Below, in pieces: positions 13,001 through 45,900 of a stretch of 64,000 bases of DNA; the stretch's first letter is position 1, and every line of letters starts with the position of its first letter. Location: assembly GCA_943735955.1 (NCBI GenBank), contig OX030960.1:5052035-5116034 (forward strand), given 5' to 3'. The position numbers and the translations under genes were made by a program. The stretch is from Piscicola geometra (Eukaryota; Annelida; Clitellata; Hirudinida; Piscicolidae). The notes under the pieces are model-generated. The model worked only from the letters and a program-made list of their open reading frames with translations, had not been told where the DNA came from and searched no databases.

Positions 13001-13434
13001 CGTCCCTGGTTTTTGTATTTAGAAGTAGGAGTAAGATGTACGCAAAATATATAATATAAACTCATGCAATATGTATAAACGGTTATATGAATAAACATAT
13101 AAATAGAATATATCAACAACTGAATTTTAAGAAGAGCATGAAAGATGACAACATTAAAATTTAGTAAACATTTCATTAGAACAAGCTGGTGTTAAAAATA
13201 CTTCGCTGAATTGTCTAATAAATCAACATATTTTACGCATTAAAAAAAGGATACACTTTTAAAGCTTATTTAATTTCTTCAAGTTTTCATACTTTTAAAG
13301 AAAAAAAAAGATTACTTTTTAGCTACATATAATACAGATAGTTCAGCTTAAAAACCGAAAATGATTTCAAACTTCTTATTAATATCATTTATTCATTCCA
13401 GAGTCTACAAAATATCTGAAAACTGTTAGAAAAT
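10049..13434. other. AT-rich non-coding stretch upstream of the class A GPCR
   Basis: No supported coding exon. The upstream part of the receptor gene (5' UTR exon, promoter) may lie here but cannot be placed from sequence. A CA-rich patch occurs at about 12890-12915. Confidence 0.45.
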
Positions 13435-34395
<20,961 letters not shown>

Positions 34396-34589
34396 AACTT
34401 GAGTTTAATTAATAAAGATCATAATTTTGACTTTTTTCGATTTTTAAATAATTTTTAATAAAAATTTCAAATAATTTCTAATACTCTGTTTAAAAAACAA
34501 TTGTGAAGATTTTTCTTTTAAACTTGTTCTAAAAAATAACCACTGACTTAATGATTTTGTCTTTTAGACTTTTCTTAACCATTTTCTAT
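34396..34589. other. 3' end region of the class A GPCR
   Basis: A canonical AATAAA lies at 34411-34416, 16 nt after the proposed stop. A second AATAAA-like site is not obvious nearby. This supports transcript termination here, though the very short 3' UTR is an inference. Confidence 0.45.
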
Positions 34590-35010
34590 ATTACGATGTA
34601 ATACAATACAATGACAAATATTATTCTCGTATTCAACCGATCTGGATCTTTGAAAGTGTGAACACAATTTCGACGGGATGAGAGCCAGATAACTTCATTT
34701 TTGCTGGAGTAAAACTTCAGTTGATTGACACTTATCCAAGCAGCAATTTCATCAATGCTTGATGATCTTCAATACAATGACCGTAAATCTGGGTGTCATT
34801 AGCATACTGATGAAAAACAAGATCATTTCTAACTGATTTTCTCCGAATCTCAAATGTAAAAAAAAATAATAAAGGACCAAGGACTGAACCTTGGTAGATT
34901 CCCACAGCAAAAACCAAATTGGTTGATTCTGTCCCACTACAGAAAATGTCAAAACATATTTGGAAATGTGCAGTCTTTGGAGCATTTTTCAGGAAGTAGT
35001 CATTTTTCAT
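34590..35010 (-). mobile_element. L2/CR1-like LINE fragment, internally deleted
   Basis: The minus strand from 35010 encodes VLGPLLFFFTFEIRR, then FHQYANDTQIYGH, where the catalytic F/Y-A-D-D reads YAND. After a shift come S-I-D-E-I-A-A-W and SSRRNCVH. The sequence then jumps to a tail (34590-34625) with AATACGAGAATAATA and (TTGTA)n. The middle and tail match the plus-strand copy at 17.3-18.6 kb, so both belong to one family. The Asp to Asn change and the deletion make it inactive. Confidence 0.8.
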
Positions 35011-35804
35011 TTATAATGCCTTCATATTCCTGGTTTTAAAAATAGAAAGAACATCTTACCAAGTTAGTTTACGAAAGGAAGTTTCACTTGTTTTTCTACT
35101 TAAAATAATTTTTTAAAATTTACTTATTTAGAGTTATGTTAATTTTGAGTTTTAGGAATTTAGCTCATTCTATCTCATTTTTAAAAGTTGTATTTTAAAA
35201 TAAAAATATATCTTTTTTTATGTTTTTATAATTAAAGATAAAACAGTTTTAGTTCTGTAGTTTGAGCGTAGGAGTGATAAAGTTTATTGTGGAAAAGACA
35301 TTAAAATGTTGTAAGTGTCGTTTTTTTCAATGATTAATCAAACATATTCATTTTTTCATATATCAACGATTCAAATAAAAAATTCACCATTTAAAATATC
35401 ATTTTTTTCAATATAATTTGAATAAAACACTTATATTGTGTGAAATTACTTCAAAAGAGAGTTTAACTTTATTTTCAAAAAGATGGCTTTGGGGATAATA
35501 AACTATATTTTTTTAGATTTACAAAATTTTTCAAGTGTTAAAATAGAAAAAATTAAGTTTTACTCTTTTATACTTGAAAGCATGTCAAAATATTTTTTTG
35601 CTTCAGGGAATTCAGTTATTTACATCAATTTTTAAACATTTTTTACGTTTATATTTTAATACTAATTTCTGTTTAAACGATCTTTTTACATATATAAGTA
35701 ATATTCAAAAAATAGAATAAGATGATTTTTTCTCTAATCTAAGCTTTTTCCAATTTCAATGCTATAGATCATTTAGTTTTGTGTAAAAATAAATCCGACT
35801 TAGT

Positions 35805-35970
35805 AATGAATCACTGCTTGACCAATACTTAATGGTCCTAGGTTCAAGTGCAACCTTTGCCCTAGTAACCCATGTAAGGCGAATTGATTAATTTTCAGCC
35901 TGTGGCCTGGAAACCCGTTCGGGTTATACGCAACTATAATAATGATCGTCATTATTATTATTATTAACAT
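35805..35970 (+). repeat. SINE-like element sharing a LINE-type tail
   Basis: A B-box-like CTAGGTTCAAGTGC lies at about 35838-35851, with a weak A-box-like region upstream. The 3' part reads GGCCTGGAAACCCGTTCGGG and then TAATAATGATCGTCATTATT with (ATT)n. It is clearly similar to the LINE 3' end at 18560-18610 (GGTCTTGAAGCCCGTCCGGG...TAATAATACTCGTCGTTGTA). Confidence 0.6.
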
Positions 35971-36819
35971 TAAACCACGTTTATACTGACATTTTTAAAA
36001 TTGCACTGTTAGGCAAAAGTATAGGCGTTTCTGGCACGTTTCCAATCAGTGCGGTTCAAAGCGTTTGATTAATTTCCGAGACCAAAGGCGCTGAATTAAT
36101 CGGTTATCCCTCTAGAACATCAATAGTAGCGATGTGACAGTTTACAATAACTTATAATAACGACCAAACATTTTCATTATTTTTATTGGTTTTTGCACCT
36201 TACTAAACTGCCCCAATCAGTATCAACACAATTTCAGATCTTTTATAATAACACGATTACTTAAACGTAATTATACAAAAACAATAAAAATACAAAAATT
36301 CACCACAGAAATGAAGGACTGAATTTAATAGTTAGAAGACCCAAAAAAGCACAGTCCTGTACCAACAGCAACACACAAAACGCTGGATCGACTACAAAGG
36401 AGATAAGTGACCACTCGGACCAGCCCATTCGAGAAAGTAGCGGCAAACAAAGTCCTTTTCTGATTCATACTTGAAGAACCTTGAACGGTATGTCAAAGAA
36501 ATGAAAGTTGTTTTGGTGGAAATAGGGTTTGTCTGGGTGCTTCAAACTAAGATATTTGGTTGAAATTATTAATGGATTATATTTTAATATTTTTCAAACT
36601 ATTCTTTTAAGTTGTGACTCGCGGCTTTAATGTCTTTACCAGGATCTTTAAAATGACGATGTATTGACAAAAATGATTTGAAATATTTTAAAAATACAGA
36701 TACATGACTGGTTCAGTTTCTTATATGATGTTTATGTATTGTGAAGTGAATGTATATGATGGTTTAATTATTAGTTTATATTATTTATTATAGTTTCTTG
36801 AAGATTATACGTTCAAAAT

Positions 36820-36835
36820 ATATATATATATATAT
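36820..36835. repeat. Short (AT)n tract
   Basis: Short run of AT dinucleotides. Confidence 0.9.
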
Positions 36836-36943
36836 GTTTTTAAAATTTATACTTATTTTTTGTTTTTATTTCATGATGTCGAAATTATGACTTTTTCCAA
36901 CTTTTATTAATTGAAAACTATATAACTCTTAAACCAAAGTTGG

Positions 36944-39004
36944 GCACAGTTAACCTTTCTTAACCATTGATCCATTAACCAAAACGTTAACGTCGAAAAC
37001 CAGTAATAAGTTTCTAACTTAACGGCAGTTTTGTTAAACGTTGAAATTCATTTTTTCTCTAGAAATTGCTCTTTTTAGGTTTATTAAAAAAATATTGGTT
37101 AAAATTTAAACAAATAAAAATGGAAAAAATATGATAAATAAAAAACACAATAAATATTTCCCGTCTCATTTTACATTCAAATATCTGGGAATTCCTACTT
37201 TTTCGCTTTGTCCAAAATGTATCAATATATTTAGAAAAAAGTTAAAATCTGTAGAAAATATTTTATGTAAAAATTTTTTTGCAGTCTAATTCTAAGACGA
37301 AATGAGTCGTAAAATGAAACAAAAAATATAAATAATGTCTTTTTTTCCTTTTTTGCATTTTATTCATAAGACTGGTTTTTTTCCATAAACGAAAGCATCT
37401 ATAAATTTTCTACTGTCAGAAATGAACACTAAAGCTCCTTTTGTCTTTTGGAATTAAATGTTTCATGAACAAGTTCACCAAGTGTTTTTCAACAAAAAAA
37501 CAGTATTTGTTAAAGATTCTTTGGATTCAGTATTCGAACAGACCTTGATCCATTTTTGGGCTTTGTCATTCTGACCTGTGGCTTTTATTGTTTTTTTAAC
37601 TGTGTCACATCATTGAAGAAGTCTGAATTATCGTTATCCACCTTCTCCGTGTTGTTGCTACTTCCATTCATTCTAATCTCTTCTTCCGACTGTTCTCTCA
37701 TGGATTTCTTCTACTTAACTTCTTGGTTTTCTTAACCTTAGCGACTTTGGTGTTATCATATTTATTTTATAAATAGAGACAAAATTTGGAAGTTAATTGT
37801 TCGGTTACTGAAATCAAAAATTAACTATTTAAAGAAAGTGTTTATTGGATAAAAACGTTTAAAGAGATTTACGGTTTGGTGCCCCGCTTTGTCTTTAACT
37901 ATTTATAGATATAGTAATTTACATTTGTTTGATTACGTACGTTAGTTTTTTTATAATTATTCAATAATTTCAGTTTTTTAGGTATAACGTTTTTCTATAT
38001 CATTCCACAATTTTTGTTTTTTCAATTAAACCTCTATCATCTTAAAATTTAGATTTTTTTAGTTCAGCTGTTTTCAAATGAAATATTAGCTAAAAAATTA
38101 CATTTTTATTTCAACTCGCTTGAAGACTTGAAAAATAAATGGATTAATATCTAGATAACTTTAAGTTTTCTTGAATTATCTTTTTGAAGTCATGTTAAAA
38201 ATTAGAAAGTGTTTTTAAATCATTTTTATTCGACTTTATTAAGATCATTTTACTTTTCTTTGAAAAGTATTTTTTGCATTTAAGAAAGTTGCCATTGTTG
38301 TATAATAACATAAACATTGCATTGGTCTTTTGTATCGGAAACTAAAACTGTGAAATATTTTTCAATAAAAAAATTCATTTGTGTTTCTAACTATTGAAAA
38401 AAGTTCAAATTTAAAACCTAGTTTATTCAAAGAATTTATTATAAATAAAAAATACTCTATATGAAATAAATCTAGTTTTTATAACTATTTAGTTAAAATC
38501 AAAATAGGTTTTAGAAATTTTAATGGAATGATCAAGAAATGTACATGTTCACAATAAAAATAAAAACAAGAGAAAAATATACCTATGTTATTAAATTTAT
38601 TTACCCTTACAATCTAAAGATGCAAAGGTCGGGAAGCTAAGGGACTTAAAGTACAAATATACATAAACGAAGTACACAGAGCTGGGCACAATCCGTGAAA
38701 CGTTAATAATGAATTTAAAAAACGATTAAACTTTTAAGATAACTTTTCAAATTCATTAGCAAAATAATTAACTTTTGTTGAATGTTACTTACGTTAATCA
38801 ATCCGTTAACCTTATGGTAGACATTAACAATAAGTTCATTAACGTCATGTAGAAGAAAGAATGCCAGTTGGCTGCCTTCCACTCCACATTTTGCTTTTTA
38901 TTTGACGAATTTTAAACTAAAAATTAACGTTTCAGTTTTTAACAATAGACAAAAAAAAATTAAAGGTTAATGAAGTAAACTTTTAAATTAACTGTGCCCA
39001 ACTA
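36944..39004. mobile_element. Segment bounded by inverted TTGGGCACAGTTAA repeats
   Basis: The left boundary reads AAGTTGGGCACAGTTAACC (36942-36960). The right boundary, reverse-complemented, reads TAGTTGGGCACAGTTAATTT (about 38984-39004). A third, forward copy, GAGCTGGGCACAATCC, lies at about 38682. So either one element of about 2 kb or a MITE of about 320 bp (38682-39004) next to a half copy. The ends and the TTAAC-rich subterminal parts look hAT-like, but no 8-bp target duplication could be matched. No transposase was recognised inside. Confidence 0.5.
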
Positions 39005-39938
39005 TAGAGATGAATAAGTGTGACTGAAATTTTCACGTGAAATGCATCCCGTTGTCATAAACTTTGCTGTTTTCATTTTCAACTGAAAATAGGACTACTT
39101 TGTGACCTGGCTTTCTTACATACAAATTTATTCATGATTTATTATCTTCTTCTTTTTTCAAAATACATTCAAAGAAAGAAAATTTGTGGAAAGCTTTCAA
39201 ATAAAATTATTAGAAAAATTTTGTTTTGAGCTTTATGAAATTTCACTAAAATTATTTTCCTGTAAAATTTCTCTTCAAAATTTAGATCTTATTAAATTTA
39301 AATTTCTAGTTTTTAACATACGTGATTGACGTTTCTTCGAAGCTAATTATTGTTTTGTAACTTGAAAAAACTGGTATGCACATTTTATTAATAAATTTGA
39401 TTACTGAAAAATTATTTTTAATAAAAATGTTTAATGACTTGTCACAGTTTCACAGCTAAATAAGTTTATATACATTTCACTCATACCTGTGAAACGCTTA
39501 GCTCATACTTAGGTTATGAAGATTTCTATAGAAATAGTTACAGTATTTTAGCATTCAATGTATAAATGTATGTCTAATTAACACATTAGCTTTATATAAT
39601 AATACAATCTTGATAGTTAGAGTTAGAGTTTAACAAGTGGAAGTTATTGGCTCTTTGAAATCTTCGAGTTAAACACTTATATTTACATGTTTTCTTATAT
39701 TAATCACTAGTGAAACATATTTTTTAAATTAAAATAGGTTTTTTATTGCGTGTATTAAGTTTTAAGTTATGGTTCTCAAAATATTCTCAGCAACATCTGG
39801 TTAAATGAGTTAATTGTAAGAATGTTATAATTATAAATAATGCTTTTGAAACTTGATCAATTAGAAATGACCAAGCCTACTTTAATTGGTTTTGAAGAAG
39901 TTTTTGAATGTTTTATAGCTTGAAGAAACAAAAATAAA
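39005..39938. other. Upstream region of the zinc-finger gene
   Basis: AT-rich sequence with no recognised core promoter or repeat. Confidence 0.5.
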
Positions 39939-42900
39939 ATGAAGGAAAATAATAAAAGACTGATATTCTCCAAAACTATTGCCGAACTCTCAATCAACCT
40001 AGTTAATCACATAAATTCTGACAAATGCTTCAATAAGGAGTTTGAGAAAACCTTAGCATCGATAGTTGGTTTAGAATTCCACATAAATGAAAAAAAGTCT
40101 CTATGGTACTTGATCGGCTCTTGGGAAGAAGTAGAAGAGGCCAGAGAAAGATTATTCAAACTGATCTCTAAACTCGATCCTTCTTCTGATTTAATGTCCA
40201 GTATAGAACAGAAATGTAATCTGAATTGTTACAGAAGTCCAGAAGAAATCTTGTCTACTCATCAACTCACTAATCCTCAAAGTCAGCTAGAAAACGAATT
40301 CCCCTACTTGGATGGTAAGAAAAATGAAATAAGTAGGTTATTTTATCCATTGATTAATCTTTTTTCCATATTTTATTCCAGTGTATTTTTTTCTTATAAT
40401 TTTTAATTTATTCGCAAATTCAACTCAACTTTTGTATCATTTTTGTTATGGTATTATTATGGTAATGCTTCTAATCATTACAAAATTTTAAAATTAAATA
40501 ATTTTTCTTCTTTTAAATATATTTCATCGTACATGCATTTAAAAAAAAATTTTCACTATAACAGAGATGAAAAAATAAAGAACATTAACTTTTAAGTCTT
40601 TCGAGTATTAAACTTTTTTACGGTTTATAATTACTTTTAAAGTCTAAAGAAATTACTTCTGAAAAAGCCAAGTTTACTTTCTTTTTTACACTGATTTGAA
40701 TTTGGCTATACATTTGAAAGAAACAATTTATCGGTCCAACAATAAAAAAGTAACTAAAAAAATACTTTGTGAAACGGCCAAAGCTCAGTATGATAAATAT
40801 TTGATGCCCATTCATACATTCTACATTGAACCTGAAAGTATAGGCACAAAAAACTAGAAAATATGCTTATTCACAGCTTTTTAAAATTATTTTAAAAACA
40901 AACACACTCGTCAAATTTATATTCGTCAAGAAATGGATATCTTCATCAGCGAAAGACGACACATTTGTTCTTTTATGAGCTTCATGGCCATTAAACCGAG
41001 TTTTATGTTTTTTCAGTTGACGCGTTTAATCTTCACCTTCATCTGAGTTAATTAAAAATAAAATTTATCTAATTATTGTGTCAAAAGATATATAATTAGC
41101 AGGCACGGATCAAAGGGATGCAAGAGGGAGAACGTGTTTTCCCAATATTTACAAGCTTAATTTCTTCGTCATGTTTTGTAAAACCCAAAACTCTGAAGCT
41201 CTGTTTTTTATAATTTTCAGCAAAAAAGTGCTTCTTGTTTTTTACATTAACAATCTTACTTTCTACAATCCACGAGGACACTTGATAAAAGTTAACGTTT
41301 TCACCGTAACAACTATCATCTTAGTACGATATGCACAAGTAATTTGGCAAAGATTTTTATGTTATCAATATTTTAATGAAACATATAGTGTATGTTTTAT
41401 TTAATTTTTTTCCCAAAAGAGTTATAGCATTTCAGTTAAAATATGACCGTATTCCATCGACAAAAAAACGTATTGATTGTAAACATAATTTTGATGAAAA
41501 ACAAACGAACAAATGTAATGTCAAAAAAATCAAAATTTTCAATTTAGAGACGTATTTTGGTTCAGTGCCTATTTTTGGACATTTTATTCCAAGGCTATTC
41601 GGTTATACGGATGATAGCTGCGTCTTTATCTTTAATTTCCCCCCAATGACTAATTCAGTCACGGACATGATGATGAGGATTTTGTCAAACAAATTCATCA
41701 GAATAAATAGAATTAGTGGACACTTGATACAGAATATTTAATTTTTCTTGCATTATAATTCCGTTAATCATTACGTTAATCTGCTAATCTGCGGGGTGCC
41801 TGTAATATTATAACATTTTCAGCTAATCATTTTTAAAATCATTCTAAGTTTAATATTTTCTAGTTTCTTAATTTTTTTCTGATACTGTGAGTCCATGATA
41901 TATCAAGGTTATCTCAAGAGCTTGAATTATCTGATGAAACGGTCGAAATTGAAAATTTTAATCCTGGTGAACTTGTTAATCAAATGAAAAACATTTAGTT
42001 TCTCAAATGCTGATGAAAAACGAATATTTTCAATGGGCGAAGATATCTTAAGAATATCAGAGGAACACCACAAAAAACGAATTTGATGACTAGGGGAGAG
42101 AAACAAGTTTGAGATGGCTCGAACATGCGCAAAATAGTTTTAAAAAATCCTATGGAAAAAAAATTCTAAAAGGAAATCACCAGAAGTAAGACGAAAATAA
42201 ATGCCAAGAAGGTAGTTTGTAGACGTGGTGATAGAAGATATGAAAGAAGTTGTGGCAAAAAAATATGAGAAAGATAAAAGATGAGAGAGAAAAACAAAAA
42301 GAACATTTTATGTGCTCAAAATCATCTCTGTTAGATAAAAACTTCGAGATGCTACTTTTCACGGAGGGGAACATGCGTCTCATTCATAAAATTTCGAATT
42401 AGAAAATAGATATGATATAGATGATTATATTTTTTATTTTTTTCATTTTATTCTTTTTTTACTTCATTATTGTTTTATAAATCTAATCTTGTATCATTTA
42501 TGACACTTTTTTACTGAAAATAAACATTTTGTTTCATAATTACACCAAAATTTGTTGGAAATGCTCTCATAAAAAAAACTCATGTACATTTTTCCTATTT
42601 TTTATCAAATAATTCCTTTTAAAGCACATGACCTGACTGATGAAAAAAACAACAAAACTGATAATTTAAATGAAATTAAATTGAAGATTAATCAGAATTA
42701 CATAAGTGAGGCTGATGATTATGAAGATTCTTCTTTTTGTTTAAACAAAAAGACTATTTTGAAATGTAATAATAATTATAAAGACTTCAACAACAACACT
42801 CTTTTCCGAAATATAAACAACATTAACAAAAACGGCTCAATAGTAAATACCTACAACTATTGCAATACAGCTATTCAACCCATAACTACTTCTTACAATG

Positions 42901-45900
42901 ATAAGAATGAAGATAGGACTTCTATTACAAAAAATACTACACAATTCCTAACTAGACCATCTACGGAAACAGAAATAATTGAATTAACTGAGTTAAATAA
43001 CAAAAGCATTCATGAAATATCACTTCCAAATAAGAAGAGCGTTAACAACTCTAAGGATCCAAGCAATGTCAACTACACTAACTTGGAACACACAAGCAAG
43101 AGTTCTGATAAAATCAACAATTCCAAAGGTCTCTTTTCTAATAACATAAACAGTGATGAAAATAAAATAATTGATTACAATGAAAATAATAAAGACGAAA
43201 AAGTGAAAAATAAAAGTGGAAAATGTAAAAAAAATAGTGATTATAGTGATGAGACTCACCCTGGAGTTAATCCATGGCCTAGAGGGCTCTCAGTTTTCGA
43301 CAGGCTCGTAACCATAGAAAATGAACACACTACAGCAATTGAAAAAAAAACTTATTTGAATGATAATGACGACACTGACACGGTTATTATAGGCAAGAAT
43401 AATAACAATGAGACTAAATGTTTTGAAAATAACAATATTTGCAAGCAAACCGATGATAGTTATAAGGTCTTTGACAATGAAGCTTCTGAAAATGAAATAA
43501 AAATCAGCAATAACGGTGCCTTTAAAACTGATGAAAGCGAGCGTGTTTTTGATACAAATATTGGTGAATTAAATGTACCTGAATATATTAACGGCAATGA
43601 AGGCATGGTGAAATGGATGAATAATGAAGTGGGTGTAATGGAAAACAATAAAGTAAATGACGGTGAGGCCTTTGTAGAAACTTTTGTAAGAAGCAACGGT
43701 CAACTCATAACTTTGTCATCAGCCATCTTGGATCTTTGTATAGAAGGTGTGTGTTTTAATGTATGTGTGTTTGTGTTTATGTATTTGTTTGTTTATGTGT
43801 ATTTTTTATGTGATTTTGTATTTAGTTGTTTTTTATACTGAACTTAATTGTGTTTGTTTTCTGGCGTAGAGCTGGTAAATAAATGTATTAAGAAAACTCA
43901 ACAATTTTTTTAAACAAAAGTATTTTATATTTTTTTCACACAGAACCGTTTTTACAACAACTGAACAATGATGAAGAAAAAGAAGAAAAAAACGCTGTTT
44001 TAAAAGTTTTAAAGACACAACTAACTAGCCGCCTTTCTTCTGCCTTGTTTCCACCTACTTCTCCTATTTCATCTACTTTCACTTCATCAGTCTGTACACC
44101 AACTCCAATTGCAAGCTTCAGCTTTTCAGATGCAAATTCCACTGAATCCGAGTCGGAAACTAGAAACCATTTGAATACTATCGGAAATAAAATTACAGCT
44201 AGTACCATCAACAATACCAACTTTAACAACAAAATTAGTAACATCAACTCTAACGATGTCTACAATATCAGCAACAACATTAAAACCATTGGCATCATCG
44301 ATGCCAATAACCACACTTGCAGCATCTGCCATAAACTATTCATGAACAAGAGCAACCTAATGCGACATTACAGATCCATCCATTTCAAAAACAATCCTTT
44401 GGAAGTTGTCAATACTAACACAATTAACAAAAAATCTAATTTCGGTTTTCATACTAGTAGCAATAGTAACAACTGCAACGCAAATATTATGAATAATCAC
44501 AAAAGTCGTTCCAAAATGGATCACACGTCAAAACATGAAAGGAATGACGATCCAGATAGTGAAAAGGACAATGATGTTGAAGAAAAAAATGATCAAGCAG
44601 ATGCTTTTTCAAAAGCTAAAAAAATTAAAAGCAACTTTGAAACGGAACGCTCGTGCAAATCCTGTTTCGAGGTGATCCTTTACACTGATTGACAATCCTT
44701 CTAAAAAGCTTTTTGAATCTTCACTCATTTCATGAAAAAACTCTTTTTGATCTAGTTTCAAGTTTTATAGGATTATTTAAATGTATTCCACATTTTATAA
44801 TGTCAAAATATTTTCGTTTTTTTTGGTCTTTGAAATATTTTGAACTATTTCTTAATTTGCTTTTGTTTTATCATTAATAATAAAGAAGTTTTGAGAACTA
44901 TGAATAGTAAGGAATATTGAAAACTTATTTCTAATATAATAATTAATAATAAATAATTTATGATTTCAATAACATAAACAAGTCTGCTAAACGTTTCCCT
45001 TATAATGCATATACAAGGCTGGCTTTCATTTACACAAATAGTAACTTATGAGTTACGCTACGTGAAATCACCTAAAGACATTTATGCAGCCAAAATTAAT
45101 TTCGTTACGTAAGCGTATAGCTAAGCGATTATCTCAATAAAGCATATTACTTACTAAGTCATTTCTATTCACACAAGCAGTAAATCAATCAGTAAAACAA
45201 TTTACCTGAACAGCCTATTCAATTTTCAACCAGTAATTGTTCAGCTTTTTTAAAGTCATCAATCTCAAACCACTCCAGACGTTTCCTTCCCATTCGGCAC
45301 TTTTGAAACACATTCGGACGTGCGATAAAGCATTCGAATGTTCAAAATGCCGAGAGATGTTCGAAACACACGCCCTCCTCAGCCAGCACCTTTATAGCCA
45401 GCATGAGCTGTTTCTTTGTTGGATGTGTGATAAGGTTTGAAGGGAGGATCTGGGGAAAATGTAATAAGATAAAATAAAATAACTTTGATTTAATGGTTTA
45501 GGGATAACTGAGATTATTGGTAGAAGGATGAGATGGACTAAGATGGCTATCAAAGGATGGATGAATAAAATAAGTTTAATATACACAAGGGCTTTGTGGG
45601 TAGTATCTGGGGTGATTAAGAACTCTGGCAGATTATATTGATGTGTGTTTGCACTTACTGTAATTTATTACGATCGAAAGTACATTTTTTGAAGCTTTGT
45701 TAAATTTTAAAAAATCTTTTATGAGAAATTACTCTATTTTTCTTTTTTCTATAAAACCTAAAAAAATATTTTGATTAAAAAAACTATAACACAGCTTCAT
45801 TTAAAAAGCACATTGAAATAATTTCTTTTAAACCTACACTTACGACGCAATTCAGGTTTCTGACTCAATGGAAAGTTATGCAGACCACGTTAACTTTTGT

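Noticed and set aside
41376..41741. 121-codon open frame as a gene
   Set aside because: No family resemblance. Its end overlaps a sequence matching a LINE terminus, and it lies inside an intron.
43020..43696. Minus-strand frames opposite the zinc-finger gene
   Set aside because: Shadows of the Asn/Asp-rich exon; hydrophobic low-complexity sequence without motifs.
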